This document shows positions 1 through 10,351 of a stretch of 30,319 nt of DNA, in pieces; position 1 is the stretch's first letter; each line of letters begins with the position of its first letter. This DNA comes from Priapulus caudatus. Lineage: Eukaryota; Priapulida; Priapulimorpha; Priapulimorphida; Priapulidae. The notes beneath the pieces are model-generated. The model was not told the DNA's origin, ran no database searches, and saw nothing but the letters and a program-made list of their open reading frames with translations. The position numbers and the translations under genes are program-made. The DNA lies in assembly GCF_000485595.1 (NCBI RefSeq), contig NW_014577425.1, positions 1 through 30,319 on the forward strand, given 5' to 3'.

Positions 1-505
1 GATACGAATGCTGCTGCTAAGGTTAGTGTAGATTACAATATTGTAAAACGGTAAATGGTATTAACGCCAACAAGAGTAGGGTTACAACGCCAGCCTATTT
101 CTTTTCTTTGGAGGAGCCTGTGAGTGATTCACTCAGCGCGGCTTAGTTTTATGGTGGCGTTTTTTAGAGACTAGAACTTATCAAACTGGATTTTCCAACT
201 TCGGACTATGCTATATATACAAGAACCCAAATACCGTCTAACTGGTGTGGTAGGCGATTTCGTTTAGTCGCAGACTAGTATAAAATTCAGAAGGATAGTT
301 AAGATTCCCATAGCAGTTAGTCCGCGGGACTAGTTATATTTTTCCGCCGTCACTCACCGTCCCCAATTTTCCCATCGATTTTACCGGCGGAGCGTCTCTC
401 ATGCCAAGATCCAATTTCGTCCCCATTAACAGTTTTCCGACTGTTTTCGCGCTAGTCCAAGTAGAGTAGACGCTAGCACGCCTCCGTTGCACGCTCTAAG
501 CACCA

Positions 506-2595
506 ACGACTAGATTCGGCCTCACATATCGAGTCAACGAACAACAACAGATTCTAGGTTGAAACCACATGGCCGTAATTGAGAACCGTCTCCGACACAG
601 CTAATCTCGATTGAAATTGTGTATCAGTTTGTTAGGCTCGCTATGTCTTCCGGCCCTTTGAGATCAATGTAGCTAGATTATTGACATAAGCCTAATTACG
701 GTCCTTGTGAGTATCACGGTGAGAAATGACGCAGAGTCTGAAGTATCAGCTTTCTAGTAAAAGCTCACACTAGTTGAGATGTAATTTTCGAGCAGTCTCT
801 AAAATGGGGGAACATAACTCACGGCCATTAGTCAGTTCAGGTTTAATCAGCGAGATTTTCTGGCTGTCGTTACTTGAAGGACAGTCTATATACAATTATT
901 ATTGGAGTAATGATCTATATAGAATAGGATTGACGATTAGTGGGTTTGGATATTTAAAAAAAAAATGGCAAATTAGGTAGGGTTTTGGCAAAATTACATA
1001 CGCGGCATATTATATACCACATCATATCCCAATAGGTATAATTGTCACTGAACAATCATAAAAAGGTCGTTAAGTCGCTGTAGAGGTTGTCACATGCTGA
1101 GACGGCGTCTCGTCTGGTTCGTTTTACAAGATTTCATTGAGCAATATCTTTAAATGCAAAATTCCTGCTATGGAACATATTAAGATTTATATCTATTTAT
1201 TATTTATTGTTATTACTCTATTGATATAAAATGATTTATGCCTTACCGGCGACACATACAGCGGGTGTAGCGCCACACTCCCTACCTGGCTCCAACAAAT
1301 TGTGATTGCATCTATTGGTCTCATAATTAATTATTAATCCTTCAATATATAAGATATATTATATATTGAGTTAGTGTATGGCACGACAAGAAAAAATTAG
1401 ATGGCCATACGATGATCAAATATTAGCAACGAATAATGAAAGTAAAATGAGTATCTAAGAGTACGTATTAATGGCGTGTCCAAGCTTCCAGTCGGTCGCG
1501 AATAATACTGATTACATAACTCCTCTTGCTCAGTGTATGTCACTATCTGCATATAGATGTACGTCGATGTGTTGCTCAATTAAAACTGACTTCTTCTCAC
1601 TCACTCATTTTGTGTCCTTATTTTTGATGGTGAGCTTACAGTGTCATGACACTTCAATTAGTGGAGGGCTTCTCACATCATGCCTCTTGAGGGTGTGATT
1701 ATGGAGCGTGAAAAGACCCTATGATGTGTCCTAGGGGAGTCATTAAGTAGTACTCACTGTACTTTTCAAATCTCAAAGCCTGTATCCGGTATACATGTTA
1801 CCGATTAGGCGACTACTTCAGCATAACAGTTGCTTTGTGTTTGTACTGTTATAGGTTATTAAACAGTAAATGAACAGCGAAGTTACGTTCTGCATTTGTG
1901 AGATTTTTGAGAAAAAAATGTGCAAATACTGCCACAAAACAAGTACACGTATTTACGTGACAAATTTTTGTTTAGTGCCTGGTACGCTATCGGCAGACAA
2001 TGTAGATAAAGGAAACACAGTGTAGGGATAGGTACTGGCCGATGGCATCTCTAAAAACTCACTTGAAATCAGATCGGTTCATATATTGGTGAAAAGAATG
2101 ACGGAGAATGTTGGTAAAATGTGAAATCTTTCACTTTAAACTTTCTCCTTGTTTATAACAAACTTTGCAGATTTCCCAACTGAGACTTTCGATTTGGAGA
2201 GCCATTTCATTTGTTTGTAGATTCGATGTACACACAACAACTTCAAAGTGACCTCATCGTGATAGATTCTTCCCTAAACCTGTATTTGAACCAGCATGCC
2301 CTGCAGTCATGTGTTACCTGTATTTGGCTGTCTAGCAACACAACCTAGTACGTGCACGGCCTATAACAGCTAAATGCTTTTATATAAAACTCATATTCAT
2401 AATACCCTCCTAAAATATTTTCACACTAAGGAACAATGTGTATGTTTTCAATGCAATTCTGCCTGCCCACTGCCATAACCAGGGGGCAGCAGGGTCATTC
2501 CGTCCACCCATCTGAGAATTAAGCCCGTAGGGTCTATGTCTCCCTGACCTCGGTTTGACCTGGCTTGTTTAGCCAGGGTTAGACACTAACCATTT
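506..2595. other. Interior of the large TIR element, no gene recognised
   Basis: AT-rich unique-looking sequence. The only open frames are under 80 codons with no recognisable family, codon bias or splice pattern. I see nothing to annotate. Confidence 0.5.
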
Positions 2596-2599
2596 TAGT

Positions 2600-3950
2600 T
2601 CATTAGTCCACAGGACTAGTAAAAGAAAAAATGTACTAGTCTGCTTTCCAAGATTCTACTAGTCTGCCGAAGGAACTCTTACTAGGCGGCAAGAAGCGAC
2701 TGAGAAGTTCGTGAGATTTGCCAAGGAGGTAGGGTGGGTGTAGGAGGTGGAGCCCCCCTTTCTGGCTAGGGGGTACAGGGGGTCCTCTCCCAGGGTAAAA
2801 GGGGTGTCCCCAAAAAAGGTTTTTGTAAAAGACATTCAAAATGTAATAAAATACATGTAACTTTGACTATGGATCATAAGATTAAAATTTAAATTAAATT
2901 AAATTTTAATTCGAAAAATAAAAATTTCGCCTCCTTTTGATCGAGGAATCTGTGGATCCGTCACTGTATCACAGCAAGGAATTTGGCCTCATTTAATAGC
3001 TACAAACTGTTCCCAGACGGCGCTGTAATCGCTATCGCCATAATGAAACCTGCTGCAGGACCTGTGTCGGTGAGGTAAGTGCTGCCGACATCTAAACCCC
3101 TTGGCCTTGTTCAAGCTGGCACAGCTTGACGTAATCGGTGTAGGAGCCTGCCCGTTTTTTCCAAGTAGCAATGTGCATTTCATAATGGGTTCGCATTTAT
3201 AAAATCGCTGACTAGATGGCGCCGCGGGCACTGTCCGTAATCACTGCTAAACAATGGCGTCTAGGTATTACGAAGGAAAAAACGCGTAAATGAATGAAAT
3301 CAGAGTTGGCAAAGTAGAAGTGGGCAGACAATCAGGGAGGAAAGCTGATCTGCACGTACACCAGGGCTCGAATCTAACGCGACGGCCACCGACCGGCAAT
3401 TGCCGTCGGTGCCCCTATGCATCGCCGATGGAACTGCCCCCTGAAAATCCACCCGACGACGAGCAGTCACCTGCCTATGCCCTTTTGTGTAATTGCCGGT
3501 CGGTGCGCCTTTAATGCTACTGCCCTAGTTTGTTTATTAGTAACGAAATTCAACATAACACGTGCGCGTCGCGTGCTGTAGTTGCAAGTGATGAGCTAAA
3601 AATACCGATAGTCGGCAGGAGGGAATGAGATAACAGCATACGGATAATTATTTGCTCCTGATAGCAGGCATGTAAAATATTCATTGTTTACTGTACTTCG
3701 CATTAGCAGAGTGGGTAGCAGGGTTCAGTGTTACGGTGTACAAGCTTACATGGGAGGCGATATTCGTTTTGTACATTAAAAAGGCAGACGATGTTTGATG
3801 TACTAATGTTGTTTGAGTTTTCGCCTTTAATTTTACAAAAAGTGCCTTAGGTGCCCCTTATCAACATTTGAGAGTACTGCCTGGTGCGCTTTCTATTTTA
3901 GAGAAAATTCAAGGCGATTTCTCACTATGCCGCTAAAATTGCCTTGCCCT
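2600..3950. other. Interior of the large TIR element, ACTAGT motifs and short repeats
   Basis: 2602-2622 contains TTAGTCCACAGGACTAGT, a palindromic motif also found in both arms (near 316 and 5390). Two further ACTAGTC motifs follow within 60 bp. 3387-3411 is a hairpin (CACCGACCGGCAATTGCCG...), and AATTGCCGTCGGTGCCCCT recurs in variant form near 3491. 2720-2830 is G-rich. No gene was recognised. Confidence 0.4.
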
Positions 3951-4019
3951 TCTCGTCGCATAATTCGAGCCCTGACGTACACAGTACGCGTTGGCGTGGG
4001 GCGTGTGGTCAGGCGTACA

Positions 4020-4490
4020 CCGGTGGGTGGCGTGCGCCACGTACGTGCATCGCACGTATGACTGCGTGTGCACGTACGTGCGTGTGCGTGCGCACGTACG
4101 TGCGTGTGCGTGCGTGTGCACGTACACGGTGCGCGTGTGCGTGGGTGCGTGTGCACGTACACGTGCATCGTGCATTAGGCAGCGTACAACGTGTGTGTGT
4201 AGTGTGTGTGCGTCATTGTGCACCGTGACACAGTGCGGGCTGTGCGTGTGCACGTACGACAGTGCCTGAATGTGCATGTATCAACGTACGTGGCAACGTA
4301 CACGGTGTGTGCGCGCTGAGTGCGTGGTGCGTGTGCACGTACACGTGCATGGGTGCGTGTGTGCGCGCGTGCACGTGTGCGTGGGTGCGTGTGCGACGTA
4401 CACGTGCGCGAAGCCGTGCATGGGTGCGTGTGTGCACGCGTGTTGCACGTACAGTGTGTGCGTGCAGTGTGCAGCGTACAGGAGACGTGC
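4020..4490. repeat. GTGCGTGTGCACGTAC-type alternating purine-pyrimidine tract
   Basis: About 470 bp of GTGCGTGTGCACGTACACGT-like sequence, mostly strict purine-pyrimidine alternation with frequent CACGTACGTG palindromes. It yields long spurious Cys/Val/Arg or His/Thr open frames on both strands. Such tracts are prone to Z-DNA and cruciform structure. Confidence 0.9.
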
Positions 4491-4499
4491 GTGTGCACT

Positions 4500-5220
4500 T
4501 TCATTCATCAGCCTCTTTTTGGATCGGCCAACACGGACACCATTTCAATACTCAGCTTCTGGGTCAGCTTGGCCCCACTGTTTCGTGAACAGGCAATGGT
4601 CCTTGCATTTCTTTTTGCTAGGATCTTTCTGTTGCGCCCTCGAAGCATCATGCCGCTTTAAGAACAAGTTTCCAAACGATAGTTTTGTAGTGCCGGTGAA
4701 AAAGACTACCAGAAAATAACCAGCCTGCACGCACCAGGTCATACCCTTGGCTGGGTCATACTCTAAGCGCACGGGTATGAAACGATTTCCACGCGTGGCT
4801 GGAAACGCATACGCATCCTTTCGTCTTATCATAGTACCACGCTGGCATCTAATTTCTCCATCCCTGGCGATTTACGTTTTGGGAGGTCTGGAGGGTGAGC
4901 GCGCGCGTCTCAACATACTTTCAGCATAACAACCTTGAATGTTAGTAAATTTATACTATTGGATAAGGATGTACTAACCTATTTAGCTTCAACTACTATT
5001 TGTATAGACTGGCTTCAAGTACACACAGCGCATGCGATGTGGTTGCGATGTGTGAATACCTCCCTATGAGAAAGCCTATAAACTGATTAGTTGCGTCATT
5101 TCTACAAATGCAGACCGTTTGTTCGCTATCGTCAACAGCTAAGCTGTCAAGCGATCGATTTGGTAGACTGGGGTTCGTTGCGCCGATTGTTTAAAACAAT
5201 GTTTTGTACTGGCTGTAGGG
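4500..5220. other. Right interior of the large TIR element
   Basis: Minus-strand 4832-4545 is open for 95 codons and its neighbouring frame reads MPAWYYDKTKGCV, but there is no intact domain. The rest, to 5220, has no recognisable gene. Confidence 0.3.
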
Positions 5221-5700
5221 TCTAGCAATGCTTAGAGTGTGCAGAGCGTGCTAGCGTCTACTCTACAATTGGACTAGCGGCAACAGGGAAAAACTTGTTA
5301 ATGGGACGAAAATTGGATCTTGGATGAGAGACGCTGCCGCCGGAAAAATCGATGGGAAATTGGGACGGTGAGTGACGGGGAAAATATAAACTAGTCCGCC
5401 GGACTAACTGCTATGGGAATCTACTAGTCCTTCTGAATTTTTACTAGTCTTGGACTAACGGAAATCGCCACCACACCATAGACGGTATTTGGGGTTCTTG
5501 TATATATAAGATAGCCGAGTTGGAAACCCAGTTTGAAAGTTCTAGTCTCGAAAAACGCACCATAAAACTGCCCTGAGTGAATCACTCACAGGCTCCTCCA
5601 AAGAAAAGAAATAGGCTGGCGTTGTAAACCCTACTCTTGTTGGGTAATACATTACCGTTTTAAATATTGTATCTACACTAAACCTAGCAGAATCGTATAC

Positions 5701-5895
5701 GGTATATTGATCCGCTTGTAGTTGTACTAATAATGTTGCTAAGTTGCAAATACACTGACATGGTTAGGAACTTAGGACTAGGTTAGTTATGGTTAGGGAT
5801 GAGGTTATACCAGATAGAGGATTAAACAACCGATGGCGATGATCATGAACTGATGAAGGAACTTGAGTTGACAAGATCGAACCAAGGTTCAAGGC
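5701..5895. other. Short intergenic stretch
   Basis: Contains degenerate GGTTAGGG-like words near 5780-5800. Nothing else is seen. Confidence 0.3.
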
Positions 5896-6066
5896 AGTGA
5901 GTTCACTGGCAGAAAGAACAAGTCCGCTGCAGCTACAGCACACACACGACGACATTGATATATATATATACTACTAGTACTATACTTATAGTAGTATATA
6001 TATATATCAATGTCGTCGTGTGTGCTGGGGCGTAAGCGGACTTGTTCTTGCTGCCAGTGAGTGAGT
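5896..6066. repeat. Hairpin MITE-like inverted repeat with TA core
   Basis: Arms of about 70-75 bp (5896-5971 and 5991-6066) are nearly perfect inverted copies: CACACGACGACATTGATATA against its complement, and outer blocks AGAACAAGTCCGC and CACTGGCAG. The loop around 5972-5990 contains ACTAGTACTATACTTATAGT. No clear target duplication. Too short to code for anything. Confidence 0.85.
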
Positions 6067-6069
6067 TGA

Positions 6070-6950
6070 GCCCAAATGATAGACTTATAATTACCCTCTG
6101 TTAGGTCCTTTTGGTACAACCCAAGGTCCGCCAGCACCTACTAGTGCCCATACTAGCGTCGGAACTATAAATGCAGCGACAACACCCATATTCTACAATT
6201 GTGATCAGCAACCTAAAATCTCAGTCACTGATCGATTTCTTCTATGATTTATTTGATGGCAACAGTCACGTGACCTTGAGGTCGCTTACGTAACGAGCGT
6301 AACGTTTTGGCTCTGCTTTATCAAAATCAACTTCCTTTATCAAAATTTTCAGCTAAATTTTTAATTCAGCCCATTATATTTAATGTTTACGTTTATGATT
6401 CTATTGAGAATTAAACAGAATATAAGTTATAACCATAGATCTCTAGCGAGAGTATAATTTATTTATGGAATAGAGGGCACCACAACATCAACCATGGCGC
6501 CATACACGACTAAACAAAAAGTAAAGTATTTGCTTTTGTTTTGATGTGGCACTGGGTATAATGATTTAGCACCTTAGTCTAGAAGGTTAGTGTGTTGCGT
6601 CATGCACGCAGCCTACCTCATAAACTATACAACCTCCACATTCCAGCTACGCTGCATTTCCTGCAGAAGTATAACTGCAATTTGCGCTACACAGCCACTG
6701 CAGTCTGCAAGACTCCAACTTCCATTCCAAGAGAGAAAGTACGCAATCATTTCTTGTAGCCAAGAGTGTACATTACATTCCCTAAAATCACACCCAGCAG
6801 CATGATATCATGGGGAAACAATGTTTGCACAAAGGTGTGTGAAGTTACAAAAATACTGAGTTAACGCATTTTTGCCCCACTATTTTACTCTTATTTACTC
6901 TTCGCCAGTAGGCTAATGCGTTTAGTAATAGTAGGTAGTAGTCGGTTTAG
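6070..6950. other. Intergenic sequence, no feature recognised
   Basis: AT-rich. The longest frame (6590-6805, 71 codons) has no recognisable domain. Confidence 0.4.
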
Positions 6951-7050
6951 CTGTATCATGTATGGTTCAAGGATAGAGAACATGGGTCCCAATAAAACCA
7001 ATGTCATTTACATCAATATAAATATATTATATCAATATAATGGAAGTGAC

Positions 7051-7320
7051 TATACGCACGGCGGCCGTGTGGATAAGATTCAATATGGCTATACGCACGG
7101 CGGCCGGTGTGGCCGACTCAATGTGTCTATTGCACGCGCGGCCGTGTGGAAAGATTCAATATGGCTATACGTCACCCGGCGGCCGTGTGTCCGACCAATG
7201 TGGCTATACGCACCGCGGCGTGTAGTAGATTCAATATGGCTATAGCGCACGGCGGCCGTTGTGGATAAGATTCAAATATGCCGCTATACAGCACGGCCGG
7301 CCGTATGGCCGACTCAATAT
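7051..7320 (+). repeat. 39-bp satellite array, left arm (about 7 units)
   Basis: Units begin CTATACGCACGGCGGCCGTG and end CAATATGG. Two variants alternate, one with GGATAAGATT and one with GGCCGACT before the shared end. Unit lengths vary from 36 to 44 bp through short indels. Confidence 0.9.
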
Positions 7321-7326
7321 GGCTCA

Positions 7327-8760
7327 GGAATGAGGAAGGGGGAAGGGAGAAGCTTGGTGGGAAGGAGGAAGGAGAGAAGGGAGAAGGTGGTGGAGAAGGA
7401 GGAAGGGCAGAGCTGATGGAGTAAGAGGAGGGGAGAAGCTAGTGGAGAAGGGCTAGGGCGAGAAGGCAGAAGGAAGGAAGGGGGAAGAAGCCTGGTGGAG
7501 AAGGAGGAAGAAGAGAGAGAGTGCTGGAGAAGGAGGGGAGAAGCTGAGTGGAGAAGGAGGAGGGCAGAAGCCTGGTGAGATAGGAGGAAAGGGAGAAAGA
7601 AGTAGGGGAGAAGAGGAGGTGTGGGAGAAGGAGGCGGGAGAGGAGGCTCCCTGTCTCCCCCTCCTTCTCTCTTTCCTCCTTCTCCCTTCTCCCCCTCACT
7701 CCACACTTTCTCCCCCTCCTCCCTTCCTCCTTTCCACCAGCCTTCTCCCTTCGTCTCTCCTCCTCACCGCTCCCTTTCTCCCTCCCACCACCTGGTCTCC
7801 TTCTCCCTTCTCTCCTTCTCACACGTCTCCCCCTCTTTATTTTCACCACCCTCTTCTTCATCCCCCTCCTTCTTCAACAGCTTCTCCCCCTCTTCTTCTC
7901 CACACCTCCTTCTCCCCTTCCTCCTCTTCTCCACCCGCTTCTCCCCTCTTCCCTTCTCCTTTCTCCCCTCGCTCCTCTCTATACCAGCTTCTCTCCCTCT
8001 TGCTCTCACCACACCTTCTCTCTTCTCCCCGTCCTCCTTCTCCACCAAGCTTCTCCCCTTCTTCTTCTCAACACCTTCTCCCTTCTGGCCCCTCCTCCTT
8101 CTCTACCAAGCTTCTCCCCTCCTCCACCACCTTCTTCTTCTCCCCTTCCTCCTCTCTACCAGGCTTCTCCCTATTCCTCCTTCGTCACCACCTCCCTTCT
8201 CCCCTTTCCTCCTTCTCCACCAGCTTTCTCCTCTCCTCTTCTCCAACCAGCTTCTCCTCTCCTCCTCACCACTTTCTCTTTCTCCCCTTCCTCCTTCTCA
8301 CACAGCTTCTCCCTTCCTCCACCACTTCTCCTTTCTCCCCTCCTCCTCCACCAGCTCCCTTCTCCCCCTCTTTTATCCCCTTCTCCCTTCTCCCCCTCCT
8401 CCGTCAACAGCTCCTTCTTCCCTTCCTTCGCTCCTTCCTCCTTCTCCACCGAAGCTTCTCCCTCCTCACCACCTTCTCCCTTCTCCCCTCCTCACCACCT
8501 TCTTCCTTCCCCCCTCCTCACCACCTTCTCCTTCTCCCCCCTCCTCCAACCACCTTCTCCCTCTCCCCTTCTCCCTTCTCCCTCCTCCTTACCACCAGCT
8601 TCTCCCCGCCTCCTTCTCACCACCTTTCTCCCTTCTCCCCTTCCTCCTCAACCAGCTTCTCCCTTCCTCTTGCTCCACCACTCCCTTCTCCCCTTTCTTC
8701 CTTCTCCACAGTTTCTCCCCTCCTCCTTCTCCACCCAGCTTCTCCCTTCTCCCCTTCCTC
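7327..8760. repeat. Polypurine (7327-7650) then polypyrimidine (7651-8760) inverted arms
   Basis: The left part is nearly all A/G (GGAGAAGGAGGAAGG with AGAAGCTTGGTGG inserts). It switches at about 7650 to the complementary C/T sequence. The repeat unit is roughly 27-30 bp, often with AAGCTT. The pyrimidine arm is more than three times longer. Mirror symmetry allows triplex or hairpin DNA. Confidence 0.92.
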
Positions 8761-8765
8761 ATTCC

Positions 8766-8886
8766 TAGCCAATATTGGAGTCGGCCATACGGCCGCCGTG
8801 CGTATAGCCATATTGAATCTTATCCACACGGCCGCCGTGCGTATAGCCATATTGAATCTTATCCACACGGCCGCCGTGCGTATAGT
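8766..8886 (-). repeat. 39-bp satellite array, right arm (about 3 units, inverted)
   Basis: Inverted copies of the left array. Two units are exactly 39 bp and nearly identical. The innermost unit is the GGCCGACTC variant, as in the left arm. Confidence 0.92.
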
Positions 8887-8903
8887 CTCGGCCCAATATA
8901 ATA

Positions 8904-8952
8904 GGTTAGGGTTATGGTTAGGGTTATTGTTATTGTTAGGGTTAGGGTTAGG
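8904..8952 (+). repeat. Degenerate interstitial TTAGGG repeats
   Basis: A run of GGTTAGGGTTATGGTTAGGG followed by TTATTG variants and GGGTTAGGGTTAGG. It lies inside the fold-back element, so it is not a chromosome end. Confidence 0.8.
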
Positions 8953-9008
8953 CACATTGGTTTTATTGGGACCCATGTTCTCTATCCTTGGGCCTCATGT
9001 ATGATGTA

Positions 9009-10299
9009 TGGAGTACCATATCCTAGTGTACGTTATGTGGTGCTAGATGGCAACACCTGGTTGGAATGTCACTGTTACTGTTAGAGTTCGAAAGGCTCTC
9101 TGAGTTTAGCGTGATTTGGAGCCATGTTGTGTCGTGTGTGTTGATTGATGTGAGTACTGGTGAGGGAATTGTTCCCTAATGGCGACTAACAGTCGACACG
9201 ACATGCGGCTAAACAGAGGAATTGCTCTGACCCATGATTGAAAGATAAAAATAGAATTTGTGACGTTTCTAAAGACTGTCAGTATTAGATATCTCACTGT
9301 CTATACTTACATGATAGTTTATTTTCAAAATATTACAACGTTTACTCTCTTTATAGAGGCTTCTCTGAATATTTGCTAACTTTCGCAAAGAGCGTCTTGT
9401 TCAAGTAGCGTTCGTGTTGTATTCGGAACAATTCCTCCGTTTACGGTATAGCCGCTGACTGGCAGCATCACTAAACAGAGGAATTGCTCCAACCTCTGGT
9501 TAGCGCAAAAACATCAGTTTATGTGACGTTTTGACACATGAAGCCCGGCACATGGGAAGGGGGAGGAGAGACGAGAAAAGAGACGGGGAGGGGAGGATTG
9601 AATATGCAACAGCACGCTACTTCCCTCACCCCCTTAGATTAGGTTTTGTTATCAATCGAGTTGTGTGTGTGTCATATATTGACAGACTTGAGAAACGTCA
9701 CGAATTCTATTTTTATCCTCCAATCACAGGTCGGAGCAATTCCTCTGTTTAGCCGCATGTAGGTGTTGAACAACAGTAGAGGGCGTCCATAGGCGGCAGG
9801 CCTGAATAAGCATCGAACAGAAATTAATTACAAATACTCACACTGTTACTGCACTTACAAAACATACATTTTATTCATGTTAAATAACGACAGATTCATG
9901 CTCTATGCTCCGCTCGAAACTTTTGCCAGCTCTATGACGCGAATTTCTGCAAAGTTGTCTGAACACATTTCATACACAAAAATCACCAGCCGGTGACTGT
10001 GACTACGCCACCTGACAGAATGTCACGAGTACACAACAAGAATAATTTTACTTCTAATGCTTTCTAGACATCCACGAGGTATCTAACTTGCGTGCATAAT
10101 GCAAATTATTGCAATCTAGTGTCGAATTTCTGCGAAAAAAAATGCCAAAAAAGGCATTTTCTAGAGACGAAATAGTGCAACGGTGAACAATTGCGGAAGC
10201 TTACTGTTGTACACCTCCTGTACAGTGACATTCCTAATTTCCTACCAGGTGCTGCCATCTAGCAGCACATAACGTACACGAGGATATGGAACTCCATAT
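9009..10299. mobile_element. 1.3 kb TIR element, arms of about 70 bp
   Basis: TATGGAGTACCATATCCT and then GTGTACGTTATGTG, GCTAGATGGCA and CACCTGG near 9009-9080 recur inverted at 10227-10299. The interior carries the element at 9201-9760. No target duplication was found, and the left end lies just beyond the target duplication of the 6965-8994 element, whose insertion may have disturbed it. No coding potential was seen. Confidence 0.7.
9201..9760. mobile_element. 560 bp TIR element, ACATGCGGCTAA termini, with a third internal arm copy
   Basis: ACATGCGGCTAAACAGAGGA through GATAAAAATAGAATTTGTGAC (9201 to about 9295) recurs inverted at about 9670-9760. A third, direct, partial copy sits at about 9471-9535 (CTAAACAGAGGAATTGCTCC ... 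TGTGACGTTTT). The first 11 bases are shared with the termini of 21772-21999. No clear target duplication is seen. Confidence 0.75.
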
Positions 10300-10351
10300 A
10301 GGGCTAAATGCACTATACTGGTGCTTAACCTTAAATCCCTGTCACTTCTGC

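Larger units (their letters stand above)
1..5700. mobile_element. Large TIR element with arms of about 480 bp, non-autonomous
   Basis: Positions 1-505 and 5225-5700 are inverted copies, roughly 85-90% alike with many short indels. The likely termini are TAGATTACAATA at 29 and ATATTGTATCTA ending at 5675, which match the termini of the element at 21166-21750. Shared inner motifs are the palindrome TGAGTGATTCACTCA (121-135, 5574-5588), a GTGCGTTTT-like block and ACTAGAACTT. Sequence outside the termini (1-28 and 5676-5700) is also inverted, so no target duplication can be seen and the repeat runs off the window. The interior has no recognisable transposase. What else: two solo copies in inverted orientation, or an inverted segmental duplication. 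Confidence 0.75.
6965..8994. mobile_element. 2 kb fold-back element made of satellite, purine/pyrimidine arms and TTAGGG repeats
   Basis: Flanked by a 9-bp direct repeat TCATGTATG (6956-6964 and 8995-9003). The terminal inverted repeat contains AAGGATAGAGAACATGGGTC and then CCAATAAAACCAATGT. Inward on each side come a 39-bp satellite array and a polypurine arm (left) or polypyrimidine arm (right), so the whole element can fold on itself. The right arm also holds TTAGGG-like repeats. There is no coding capacity: the 461- and 426-codon frames are Ser/Pro/Leu translations of the CTTCTCC repeat. Tandem repeats inside TIRs and 9-bp duplications recall Drosophila FB and sea urchin TU fold-back elements; kinship is inference. 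Confidence 0.88.

Noticed and set aside
3893-4719. Many overlapping open frames on both strands (up to 149 codons)
   Set aside because: They arise from the GTGCGTGTGCACGTAC tract, with His/Thr/Arg or Cys/Val repeats and no recognisable domain.
7051-7320. CRISPR-like array
   Set aside because: Tandem 39-bp units without unique spacers, in animal DNA: a satellite.
7619-9004. Open frames of 461 and 426 codons in overlapping frames
   Set aside because: They are Ser/Pro/Leu/Phe translations of a CTTCTCC-type repeat running into satellite and telomere-like repeats. Two frames are open at once because the repeat lacks stops.
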